Translations under genes and position numbers: made by a program | Shown here: positions 17,686 through 24,116 of the stretch, piece after piece | Layout of the letters: each line of letters starts with the position of its first letter | Numbering within the stretch: the first letter of the stretch is position 1 | The notes under the pieces: generated by a model | Seen by the model: the letters and a program-made list of their open reading frames with translations, nothing else | Told to the model about the DNA's origin: nothing | The model's database searches: none | NCBI GenBank assembly: GCA_009788055.1 | Contig: WQSG01000031.1 | Span: forward strand, 1 to 33,941 | Reading direction: 5' to 3' | Source: Defluviitaleaceae bacterium | Lineage (GTDB): Bacteria; Bacillota; Clostridia; Lachnospirales; WQUN01 | Length of the DNA: 33,941 nt

Positions 17686-18243
17686 ATGAAAAAACGATTA
17701 TTGGCAATACTTCTTGCCATACTGGTAATTGTCGCTGTACTACCCTTTGCTATTGTTTTTGGCGGCGAGGCAGTATCGCATACCGTAGGTTACTCGAGCG
17801 GAACACTTACTGCCGAATTTTCCGGCGTAAGACCCAATATGAGATACACATTTACACTTTTCAGGATTGGGGACGCCGGGATGATTTTGACGGAAAGCAC
17901 CGCCGATACAAACGGCGTAGTACGGTTTACGCGATACGTCGGTATTTTGGAAGTGGGCGAACACCCGTGGATGTTAAGCCCCGTTGGGCTTAATCCGCCG
18001 GGGGAAACAGTATCGGGAAATCTTTACGTGCCGTACTGTAACCTTCAGTGCTTGCTTTACGAATTGAAGCAATTGATAAGCTCGTCCGCAGACCTGTTGG
18101 GTTCTACCTATCGAAGCCACAATGGCAGGGACATTTCCCCAACAGACTACTGGGTTCCTTACGATGTATGGGAAGGGTTGTCTATTGCCAAACAGCACGG
18201 GCAATCTGTACTTGATGCAATTTTATCGGGCAACGGCAATTAA
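17686..18243 (+). CDS. Small secreted FIVAR-like protein
   Basis: A 185-aa exported protein. A signal peptide or membrane anchor (about 1-27) is followed by a beta-rich region (about 30-120) and a C-terminal helical module (about 125-182). The helical spacing (L-x-x-L-I-x-x-x-x-x-L-L, then W-V-P-Y-x-x-W-E-G-L, then A-K-x-x-x-x-x-V-L) resembles a FIVAR domain, a sugar- or protein-binding module of surface proteins. The ATG has an ideal SD, AAAGGAGG, and lies 14 bp after the giant gene's stop, so it is almost certainly the last gene of that transcription unit. Two cysteines (C-N-L-Q-C) lie at the start of the helical part. No enzymatic motif is visible. It may be an accessory or binding partner of the giant protein. 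Confidence 0.72.
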   Translation: MKKRLLAILLAILVIVAVLPFAIVFGGEAVSHTVGYSSGTLTAEFSGVRPNMRYTFTLFRIGDAGMILTESTADTNGVVRFTRYVGILEVGEHPWMLSPVGLNPPGETVSGNLYVPYCNLQCLLYELKQLISSSADLLGSTYRSHNGRDISPTDYWVPYDVWEGLSIAKQHGQSVLDAILSGNGN

Positions 18244-18253
18244 CGAATTTTTT

Positions 18254-18287
18254 AGGAAGCCGACAAAATGTCGGCTTCCTATCTTTT
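18254..18287 (+). terminator. Terminator of the giant-protein operon
   Basis: A perfect 11-bp stem AGGAAGCCGAC (18254-18264) / GTCGGCTTCCT (18270-18280) with loop AAAAT is followed by a short T-rich tail ATCTTTT. The stem is strong and the U-tract weak, so some read-through into the next gene is possible. Confidence 0.75.
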
Positions 18288-18304
18288 CGTCAAAGGAGAT
18301 TATC

Positions 18305-19471
18305 ATGAAAAAAATAATTACTAACAGGCGTTTGCTGATTGTCCTTGTGGGGTTTTTATTTTGCGCCATTAATATTTCCGCATCCGGTTTTTTTTGCTCG
18401 GCACAAAACAGGCTTTCCATATACAGGGCGCGGGTAATTTCTGTTGACAATGAGCTTCTTTCACTTGACCCGCTTGTGCAGGGTATGTATTTGGGGCGGC
18501 AGGTAGTTGAGGTTGAGGTTCTTGAAGGAATACACGCAGGCAGTATATTGCAATTTGAAAATATAATAACCCGTTTTTTTAATCACCTTTCAAGGGAAGG
18601 GATGACCATACTTGTTAACATCATAAGCGAAAGCGTTATGGGCGGCGCAGACGGCGAAACCATAATTATACACACCGAGATGTTCGGGCATTCACGCGAA
18701 GGGTTTATGTTCGGGTTTATAGGGCTGTTTTTTCTCGTGCTTATTGCGGTTGGCAGAAAAAAAGGATTGTATTCCGCAATTTCATTACTGTTTACAATTT
18801 CCACGGTTATATTTTTCATGCTTCCCTTTATTTTGCGTGGGCACAGTCCCGTTCTTATCGCGGTAATCACAGCCTTGTTAACCATGGTGTTTTCCATATT
18901 TATGATAAGCGACATTAGCATGAAGAGTTTTGCGGCAATAGGCGGAACATTTGCGGGCGTTACCGCAGCAGGCATAATAAGCGTTGTTGCGGGGCGTTTG
19001 GCGCATATTTCGGGAATGCAAATGGACCACGCGGAAGAAGTAATTTTTCGTGTAGGCAGAACGGCATGGGACGAGACCATAATCGTTCACGTTCCGCAGT
19101 TGTTGTCCGCAGGGATTATTATAGCCGCGCTGGGTGCTGTAATGGACGTTGGAATGTCCATATCATCTGCCGTATTTGAAATTAAAGAACTTACCCCAAA
19201 TGCAAAAGTAAAAAGGCTGTACCAAAGCGGCATGAACATAGGCAGAGACATAATGGGAACAATGACAAACACACTTATTTTAGCATTTGCGGGAAGCTCT
19301 ATTACCGCGCTGGTTGTTATCGCCCTTTACAGGCTTCCGTATATCCGTTTTATAAATTTGAATATGTTGGCAGTAGAGGTTATACAGGGTCTTTCGGCAA
19401 CCATAGGGCTTATACTAACCGTTCCCATTACTGCAATTTTAGCGGCGGTACTTGCGCACAAAAGCAAATAA
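18305..19471 (+). CDS. YibE/F family membrane protein
   Basis: A 388-aa integral membrane protein with the two-part layout of the YibE/F family (PF07907). An N-terminal membrane segment (about 8-28) leads into an extracytoplasmic beta-rich domain (about 35-130) with a V-E-V-E-V-L-E-G strand like that of the family. Seven or so transmembrane helices follow (about 138-380), with the conserved G-x-x-x-D-V-G-M-S-I-S-S loop, E-I-K-E and a G-R-D-I-M-G-T-M-T-N-T-L motif. The function of the family is not established; an export or permease role is often suggested. Start: the ATG at 18305 has AAAGGAG seven bases upstream. The open frame extends back to 18122, but that part overlaps the preceding gene and its terminator hairpin. 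Confidence 0.88.
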   Translation: MKKIITNRRLLIVLVGFLFCAINISASGFFCSAQNRLSIYRARVISVDNELLSLDPLVQGMYLGRQVVEVEVLEGIHAGSILQFENIITRFFNHLSREGMTILVNIISESVMGGADGETIIIHTEMFGHSREGFMFGFIGLFFLVLIAVGRKKGLYSAISLLFTISTVIFFMLPFILRGHSPVLIAVITALLTMVFSIFMISDISMKSFAAIGGTFAGVTAAGIISVVAGRLAHISGMQMDHAEEVIFRVGRTAWDETIIVHVPQLLSAGIIIAALGAVMDVGMSISSAVFEIKELTPNAKVKRLYQSGMNIGRDIMGTMTNTLILAFAGSSITALVVIALYRLPYIRFINLNMLAVEVIQGLSATIGLILTVPITAILAAVLAHKSK

Positions 19472-19472
19472 A

Positions 19473-19514
19473 AAAACCTCTTGGATTTGCGAGAATCCGA
19501 GAGGTTTTTATTTT
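19473..19514 (+). terminator. Rho-independent terminator after yibE/F-like gene
   Basis: AAAACCTCTTGGATT and AATCCGAGAGGTTTTT pair around loop TGCGAG with one mismatch, and the T run continues as TTTTTATTTT. It lies directly after the stop codon. Confidence 0.88.
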
Positions 19515-19561
19515 GCAATCGGGCGTGTTATGCCCATGATGAATATTTTTTGAAAATACTG

Positions 19562-19590
19562 TTCCCTAGCGGGGAATGCTGTGATATACT
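19562..19590 (+). promoter_or_regulatory. Extended -10 promoter with overlapping palindrome
   Basis: TGATATACT (19582-19590) fits an extended -10 promoter (TG-N-TATACT) with no good -35. The -35 position is occupied by the inverted repeat TTCCC-N5-GGGAA (19562-19576), a plausible operator for sugar-dependent control of the phosphorylase gene that starts at 19662. The regulator is unknown. Confidence 0.4.
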
Positions 19591-19661
19591 TGACGAAACC
19601 TGTATTTTTTATTGAAACTACACGAATCGAAAAATAAAATCCAAGAATGGAGTGGTATATT

Positions 19662-22052
19662 ATGCAATACGGGCACTTCGACCCACAGAACAGGGAGTAC
19701 GTAATAACCAAACCCAACACACCCGCGCCTTGGGCGAACTATCTTGGCTCGCCGGCATACGGTGCTATTATCACAAACAACGCAGGGGGCTATAGCTTTG
19801 CAAAAAGCGGCGCGAAAGGGCGTATCACACGCTATCGCTTTAACGAGAACGACCGTCCCGGCCGTTATGTGTACTTACGCGACCAAGCAAGCGGCGATTA
19901 TTGGTCTGCTTCTTGGCAACCCGTTGGCAAACCTGTAGACCAATATAAATCCGAGTGCCGTCACGGCACGGGCTACACGGAGTTAAAAGCCGATTATTCT
20001 AAAATTTCTTCCACTGTGAAATATTATGTGCCGCACGGCTCGGAATACGAAGTTTGGAACGTAACCGTTACAAACAACGACAGCACCGCGCGCGAAATTT
20101 CTGCATATGGTTACGCGGAGTTTACCAACGACGGAAACTACGAGCAAGACCAAGTAAACCTGCAATATTCGCAGTTTATTACAAGAACATATTTCCGCGA
20201 CCCGTTCATTTTTCAATATATAAACGAAAACTTCCAAGCATTTAACAATTACGACCCCAAAATGAGATTTTTCGGGCTTGCAGGCGCGAAAGTCGAAAGC
20301 CATTGCGGAGACAAAGCATACTTCCTTGGCAGATACCGCGATTACGGAAACCCCGCAGGCATTGAAAACGGCAAACTTTGCGGAACGCTAAACTACAATA
20401 TGAACTCATGCGGTGCGTTGCAAACAGTGTTAAATCTTGCGGCGGGAGAATCCAAAACATTCACATTTATACTGGGCGAAAAAGGCGAAGGCGAAGCCCG
20501 CGACATCCTTTCCCGCTACGAAAACGCCGCAACCGTCACCGACGAAATTAACGCGCTGAAAAAATACTGGCACGGCAAGCTGGAAAATCTGCAAGTAAAA
20601 ACCCCCAACGAGCATTTTGACAATATGTTAAACACATGGCACTCCTATCAGTGCTTTATCACCTTCATATGGTCACGCGCCGCAAGCCTTTCATATTGCG
20701 GATTGCGCAATGGTTACGGCTACCGCGACACGGTTCAAGACATCCAAGGAATTATCCATCTTGACCCCGAAGCCGCGCTGGAAAAAATCAAATTCATGCT
20801 GAGTGCGCAGGTTCATCACGGCGGCGGATTGCCCCTTGTAAAATTCACGCATAACCCCGGCCATGAAGACAAGCCCGAGGACGCAAGCTATCGCGAATCC
20901 ACAGGCCACCCCTCATACCGCGCCGACGATATGCTTTGGATGTACCCCACCATTTGGAAATACATTGCGGAAACAGGAAACATCGGGCTTCTTGACGAGG
21001 TTGTTCCCTACGCAGACCAAGGCGAAGATACCGTTTACAATCACTTGAAAAAAGCGATTGACTTCACGCTGAATCACCTCGGTATTCACGACCTTCCCGC
21101 AGGGCTTCACGCAGACTGGAACGATTGCTTGCGCATGGGCGCGAAAGGCGTTTCTGTGTTCGTGGCATTGCAGTTCTACTATGGTTTTGAAATTATGTCG
21201 CGCTTTGCAACCCAAAGAAACGACAAGGCAACCTTGGACGAAATGAACGGGCTTAAAGAGCGTTTCGGCAAAATCATCGAAGAAAAATGCTGGGACACAG
21301 ACCGTTTTGTGCGCGGCGTTGCAGAAAACGGCGACGTTATCGGCGCACCAAAAGACCCTGAAGCAAACTTGTGGCTTAACCCGCAAACATGGGCGGTGCT
21401 TTCAGGTTTCGCGAAGGGCGAGCGCGCAAAATCCATCATGGATTTGGTTTACCGCGAGCTAAACACAAAATACGGCGCACGCCTTATGACCCCCTCCTAC
21501 GAAAAACACGCTTTCGACGGCGCGCTGGCATTGCTTTTCTACCCCGCAACAAAAGAAAACGGTGCTATTTTCCTTCAAACACAAGGCTGGCTTATCCTTG
21601 CGGAAGCACTCCTCGGCAGGGGCGACCGCGCTTTGGAATACTATCTTGAATCTTGCCCATCCGCACAAAGCGATATCGCAGATATCCGCCTAATGGAACC
21701 TTACGCATATTCGCAATTCACCGAAAGTACAGGCAGCCCCTTTGAAGGCCGTTCCCATGTACACTGGCTTACAGGAACAGCAAGCACCGTAATGGTTGGT
21801 TGCGTAGAGGGCATCCTCGGACTTCGCCCCGACATCAACGGCTTGCAAATTTCCCCATCCGTTCCCGCCGACTGGAAAGAGTTTTCCATGAAAAAATCCT
21901 TCCGCGGCAAAAACATGAATATCTCCGTCAAAAACCCCGACGGCAAACTGGCAGGTTGCCGCAAACTTACACTAAACGGCAAAGTTATGGACGGCGACTA
22001 CATTCCCGCCGACGCACTTCAAGCCGAAAACGAAGTTGTTGTTGAGATGTAA
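19662..22052 (+). CDS. Cellobiose phosphorylase (GH94)
   Basis: A 796-aa cytoplasmic glycoside phosphorylase that would convert cellobiose and phosphate into glucose 1-phosphate and glucose. The GH94 architecture is complete: an N-terminal beta-sandwich (about 1-285, with the family start Q-Y-G-H-F-D and N-N-A-G-G-Y-S-F), a helical linker, an (alpha/alpha)6 barrel (about 330-715), and a C-terminal jelly-roll. The general acid is D488 in A-D-W-N-D-C, aligned with D490 of the Cellvibrio gilvus enzyme; G-Y-R-D-T-V-Q-D is also present. Length and motifs fit cellobiose phosphorylase better than the longer cellodextrin enzymes, but chitobiose or cellobionate phosphorylase cannot be fully excluded. 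The ATG at 19662, seven bases after GGAGTGG, is preferred to the ATG at 19647. It stands alone between terminators; no cellobiose transporter is visible in the window. Confidence 0.9.
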   Translation: MQYGHFDPQNREYVITKPNTPAPWANYLGSPAYGAIITNNAGGYSFAKSGAKGRITRYRFNENDRPGRYVYLRDQASGDYWSASWQPVGKPVDQYKSECRHGTGYTELKADYSKISSTVKYYVPHGSEYEVWNVTVTNNDSTAREISAYGYAEFTNDGNYEQDQVNLQYSQFITRTYFRDPFIFQYINENFQAFNNYDPKMRFFGLAGAKVESHCGDKAYFLGRYRDYGNPAGIENGKLCGTLNYNMNSCGALQTVLNLAAGESKTFTFILGEKGEGEARDILSRYENAATVTDEINALKKYWHGKLENLQVKTPNEHFDNMLNTWHSYQCFITFIWSRAASLSYCGLRNGYGYRDTVQDIQGIIHLDPEAALEKIKFMLSAQVHHGGGLPLVKFTHNPGHEDKPEDASYRESTGHPSYRADDMLWMYPTIWKYIAETGNIGLLDEVVPYADQGEDTVYNHLKKAIDFTLNHLGIHDLPAGLHADWNDCLRMGAKGVSVFVALQFYYGFEIMSRFATQRNDKATLDEMNGLKERFGKIIEEKCWDTDRFVRGVAENGDVIGAPKDPEANLWLNPQTWAVLSGFAKGERAKSIMDLVYRELNTKYGARLMTPSYEKHAFDGALALLFYPATKENGAIFLQTQGWLILAEALLGRGDRALEYYLESCPSAQSDIADIRLMEPYAYSQFTESTGSPFEGRSHVHWLTGTASTVMVGCVEGILGLRPDINGLQISPSVPADWKEFSMKKSFRGKNMNISVKNPDGKLAGCRKLTLNGKVMDGDYIPADALQAENEVVVEM

Positions 22053-22064
22053 GAGATAAAAACC

Positions 22065-22082
22065 TCGTGGCTCTGCCCCGAA
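22065..22082. repeat. Fragment of the dispersed GGGGCTCTGCCCC repeat
   Basis: CTCGTGGCTCTGCCCCGA matches the start of the repeat at 29717 (CTCGGGGCTCTGCCCCGA) with one difference. It stops exactly where the IS3-like end begins, so the remainder of the repeat has been lost or displaced. Confidence 0.65.
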
Positions 22083-22180
22083 TGAACTGCACCCCAAAAG
22101 TTAGACAAAAAACTAACAAAGGGGTGCATTTTCATGTAGAAGTATAGTTATGCGCAAAAATTAAAAGGATTGAGTTCTGT
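22083..22180 (+). mobile_element. IS3-family (IS150-like) left-end remnant
   Basis: TGAACTGCACCCC at 22083 followed by AAAAGTTAGACA matches the terminal inverted repeat typical of IS3/IS150-group elements. TGCACCCC (22088-22095) can pair with GGGGTGCA (22121-22128), and GTTAG with CTAAC, forming the end hairpin usual for the group. The start of the first transposase ORF follows at 22134: after ATG comes a TAG stop, then codons for K-Y-S-Y-A-Q-K-L-K-G-L, which resembles the OrfA N terminus. No transposase body, DDE domain or right end is present, so this is a dead fragment. Confidence 0.7.
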
Positions 22181-22204
22181 TAATTTCAGAACCCAATCCT
22201 TTAA
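22161..22204 (-). terminator. Terminator-like hairpin after the 150-aa gene
   Basis: TTAAAAGGATTGAGTTCTG (22161-22179) and CAGAACCCAATCCTTTAA (22187-22204) form a long stem with one bulge and one mismatch. It lies 15 bp beyond the stop of the minus-strand gene at 22219, with A/T flanks, so it probably ends that transcript. It overlaps the end of the IS remnant. Confidence 0.55.
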
Positions 22205-22218
22205 TTCACTGTCCAAAT

Positions 22219-22671
22219 TTAAACTGTGGTATTAAAACCAACTTCGCCACTCAAAATGGGGGATAATATATCATTTGGGACGGGCTGTCCGTGTGTCCAA
22301 TTTGGCATGGCTTGTTGTACAGCATCTTGTATTCTCAATGCCTCTTCGCGAAAAATAGTGTGTAGGGTGTACAGTGCAGAAGCACGGTCTTGCACAGAAA
22401 ATCCCATTATTATTCTGCGTGTTATCGCGCCGAGTCTATCGCCGTCCTGCCAATTCATCATTCCGAAACCACGGGTAAACTGTTCACGAGCAAATGTTAT
22501 GACTGCATCTTTCATGTTGTCGGCTAAGTCTATTAGTCTTTGTTCCGGGCCGCTAACCAAGTTGCCGTTACTGTCATATCTCCAAACAAGCCCCTCAATA
22601 TGAGTACCGGATTCTGCTGTAATTTGTGCGGTAGTCATAGCCGCCACCGCCGCATTAATCGGATTAACCAT
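22219..22671 (-). CDS. Hypothetical protein, 150 aa
   Basis: I do not recognise this family. The start is well supported: AAGGAGGT lies just upstream of the ATG. The protein is soluble, without signal peptide or membrane segment. The N terminus is Ala/Thr-rich and helical, then W-R-Y-D-S-N-G-N-L-V (about 30-39) resembles a short beta hairpin, and the remainder looks mostly helical with many Met, Arg and aromatic residues. A Pro-rich end (Q-P-V-P-N-D-I-L-S-P-I-L) follows. It lies 106 bp downstream of the anti-sigma gene on the same strand and could belong to its regulon, but this is only position-based. No catalytic motif is visible. Confidence 0.65.
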   Translation of the reverse strand: MVNPINAAVAAMTTAQITAESGTHIEGLVWRYDSNGNLVSGPEQRLIDLADNMKDAVITFAREQFTRGFGMMNWQDGDRLGAITRRIIMGFSVQDRASALYTLHTIFREEALRIQDAVQQAMPNWTHGQPVPNDILSPILSGEVGFNTTV

Positions 22672-22777
22672 AAGAAATACCTCCTTGTAATGTCGCGCCG
22701 TGCGCGTTTTTTTTATTGCCCTTTACTATAAAGACGATTTTGCGGCGGCAGAAATGACAAGGTTTTGTAAATTTTTT

Positions 22778-23491
22778 CTATCGGATTCTCTCGGCAGATA
22801 ACGCGATGTTTATGAGGGAATATACATCCACAAACATCCCCTGTATTTGAAATTCAAAACCATATTTTTCCCAGAATACAGTAGTGGTTTGCAAATACGC
22901 CTTTTCATTTAGCGGGGTAGTTATATGGTATAAAATGCCGTTATTTTCTACCGTGAAATAACGCATATTTTCTTCCTCTATTCCAATCCCTGTTTCGCGG
23001 GTGGCAACGTACTCGCAAATATAAATCCATGTCCCTCCGAAAAATACAAACCCGCCTGTCATACTGAAATAATCCTCATTTTCCGAATACCAAAAAGTAA
23101 AACCGGGCATATACTCATCTTCGGAGATGTAGTACAAGTTCAAATGCAAGCCGTCGGGTACATATGTTGGTTGCCATACTGCATACATCGCCGCTTGCGG
23201 GTCGCCTTGGAGTTCGATAAAGATAACGCGCTCGTTAAGCCACTGAAAAAACCTATCCCAAGTGCTTGCCCTAATCTCGTCATTGACGAAGAGCAATCCT
23301 GATACAAGGGTTACAGCTAACACGATAACCGCGGCTATTCTCAGCGGCTTGCGGAAAAATCTTTGGGGCAACTCGTCAATACTTTCTTCAAGGAGTTCAT
23401 TAACCGCTTTGTCCAGCGTTTCGTCTTTGAAATGTTTTTTGAACGCTTCGCTTAATATTTCGTCAATTTCGTCAGGTCTGTTATTTTCCAT
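22778..23491 (-). CDS. Anti-sigma factor, DUF4367-like
   Basis: A 237-aa single-pass membrane protein. The cytoplasmic N terminus (about 1-48) is acidic and helical, with the I-x-E-I-L-S-E-A-F-K pattern typical of Gram-positive anti-sigma proteins. One transmembrane helix (about 50-70) is followed by an extracytoplasmic domain (about 75-237) with a W-Q-P-T-Y-V-P-D-G-L motif and repeated beta strands, as in DUF4367 domains. The start overlaps the end of the sigma factor gene by 11 bp, so translation is coupled and equal amounts are likely. Expected role: to hold the cognate sigma factor at the membrane until an envelope signal arrives. Confidence 0.82.
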   Translation of the reverse strand: MENNRPDEIDEILSEAFKKHFKDETLDKAVNELLEESIDELPQRFFRKPLRIAAVIVLAVTLVSGLLFVNDEIRASTWDRFFQWLNERVIFIELQGDPQAAMYAVWQPTYVPDGLHLNLYYISEDEYMPGFTFWYSENEDYFSMTGGFVFFGGTWIYICEYVATRETGIGIEEENMRYFTVENNGILYHITTPLNEKAYLQTTTVFWEKYGFEFQIQGMFVDVYSLINIALSAERIR

Positions 23492-24038
23492 GATAGCCTC
23501 CTTCCTTAATCCCTTGCATTAAAATTTTTCTGGCTCGTTCAATTTGCTTTGCAACGGTAGCTTTTTTTATGCCCAATAATTGCGATATCTCTTCGTTGGT
23601 AAACCCGTCCAAGAATCTCATTACAGCAACGATTCTGTATATCGGTGGCAGTGTGTTTATAATTTCGTTCAACTTGTTAAATCCTTCCATGCTTTCGTAA
23701 ATTTTTTCCCCATCATCAAATGTAACGCTTTCAAATTGCTCCTCGCCCGTGTCATAGCAAAGACTCTCCATGTGCTTTTTTTTGCGGTATATGTCAATCG
23801 CTTTATTTCTTACCATAGTTACGATATAGGCATCCTGCCGATGACACGGTAAAGAAAGGATCAACTTCCTGTGTTCAAGAATTTTTACAAATGTATCATG
23901 CAGTGCATCTTCTGCATCTGTCGGGTTTTTTGTTATTTTCCTTGCCATAGCCAAACATCTTTTTTCTAAGCGGTAGTAAATATCATTAAACGCCTGACGT
24001 TCATCCTCGCTTAATGCCGACAGTAACGATAAGAACAT
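23481..24038 (-). CDS. ECF-type sigma-70 family RNA polymerase sigma factor
   Basis: A 185-aa protein with sigma region 2 (about 12-85; A-E-D-A-L-H-D-T-F-V-K is the core-binding and -10 recognition segment) and sigma region 4 (about 120-175; L-P-P-I-Y-R followed by the helix-turn-helix I-S-Q-L-L-G-I-K-K-A-T-V-A-K-Q). No region 3 is present, as expected for an ECF factor. The ATG has the SD AAAGGAAGG. The anti-sigma gene overlaps its 3' end by 11 bp. The region upstream carries TGAAAC, possibly the AAC-type -35 of an autoregulated ECF promoter, but no matching -10 is certain. The signal and target genes are unknown. Confidence 0.9.
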   Translation of the reverse strand: MFLSLLSALSEDERQAFNDIYYRLEKRCLAMARKITKNPTDAEDALHDTFVKILEHRKLILSLPCHRQDAYIVTMVRNKAIDIYRKKKHMESLCYDTGEEQFESVTFDDGEKIYESMEGFNKLNEIINTLPPIYRIVAVMRFLDGFTNEEISQLLGIKKATVAKQIERARKILMQGIKEGGYHGK

Positions 24039-24060
24039 AATAAACCCTTCCTTTCACTAC

Positions 24061-24113
24061 ACATAGTTTCATTAAAACTTTAACTAAAAAATCCGCTTGC
24101 GCGGATTTTTTTT
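24061..24113 (-). terminator. Terminator of rnr, built from a dispersed repeat
   Basis: A stem AAAAAATCCGC (24086-24096) / GCGGATTTTTT (24101-24111) with loop TTGC lies 3 bp after the rnr stop and gives a good bidirectional terminator. The neighbouring sequence AGTTTCATTAAAACTTTAACT (24065-24085) matches 29754-29774 with two differences and is related to the repeat near 33909-33920, so this terminator belongs to a repeat family. Confidence 0.8.
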
Positions 24114-24116
24114 AAT

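Noticed and set aside
18122-18304. N-terminal extension of the YibE/F frame
   Set aside because: It overlaps the preceding gene and its terminator hairpin, while the ATG at 18305 has a clear SD and a signal-like start.
22134-22210. Functional small ORF at the IS remnant
   Set aside because: The ATG is followed immediately by TAG, and the downstream codons only recall the start of a transposase ORF.
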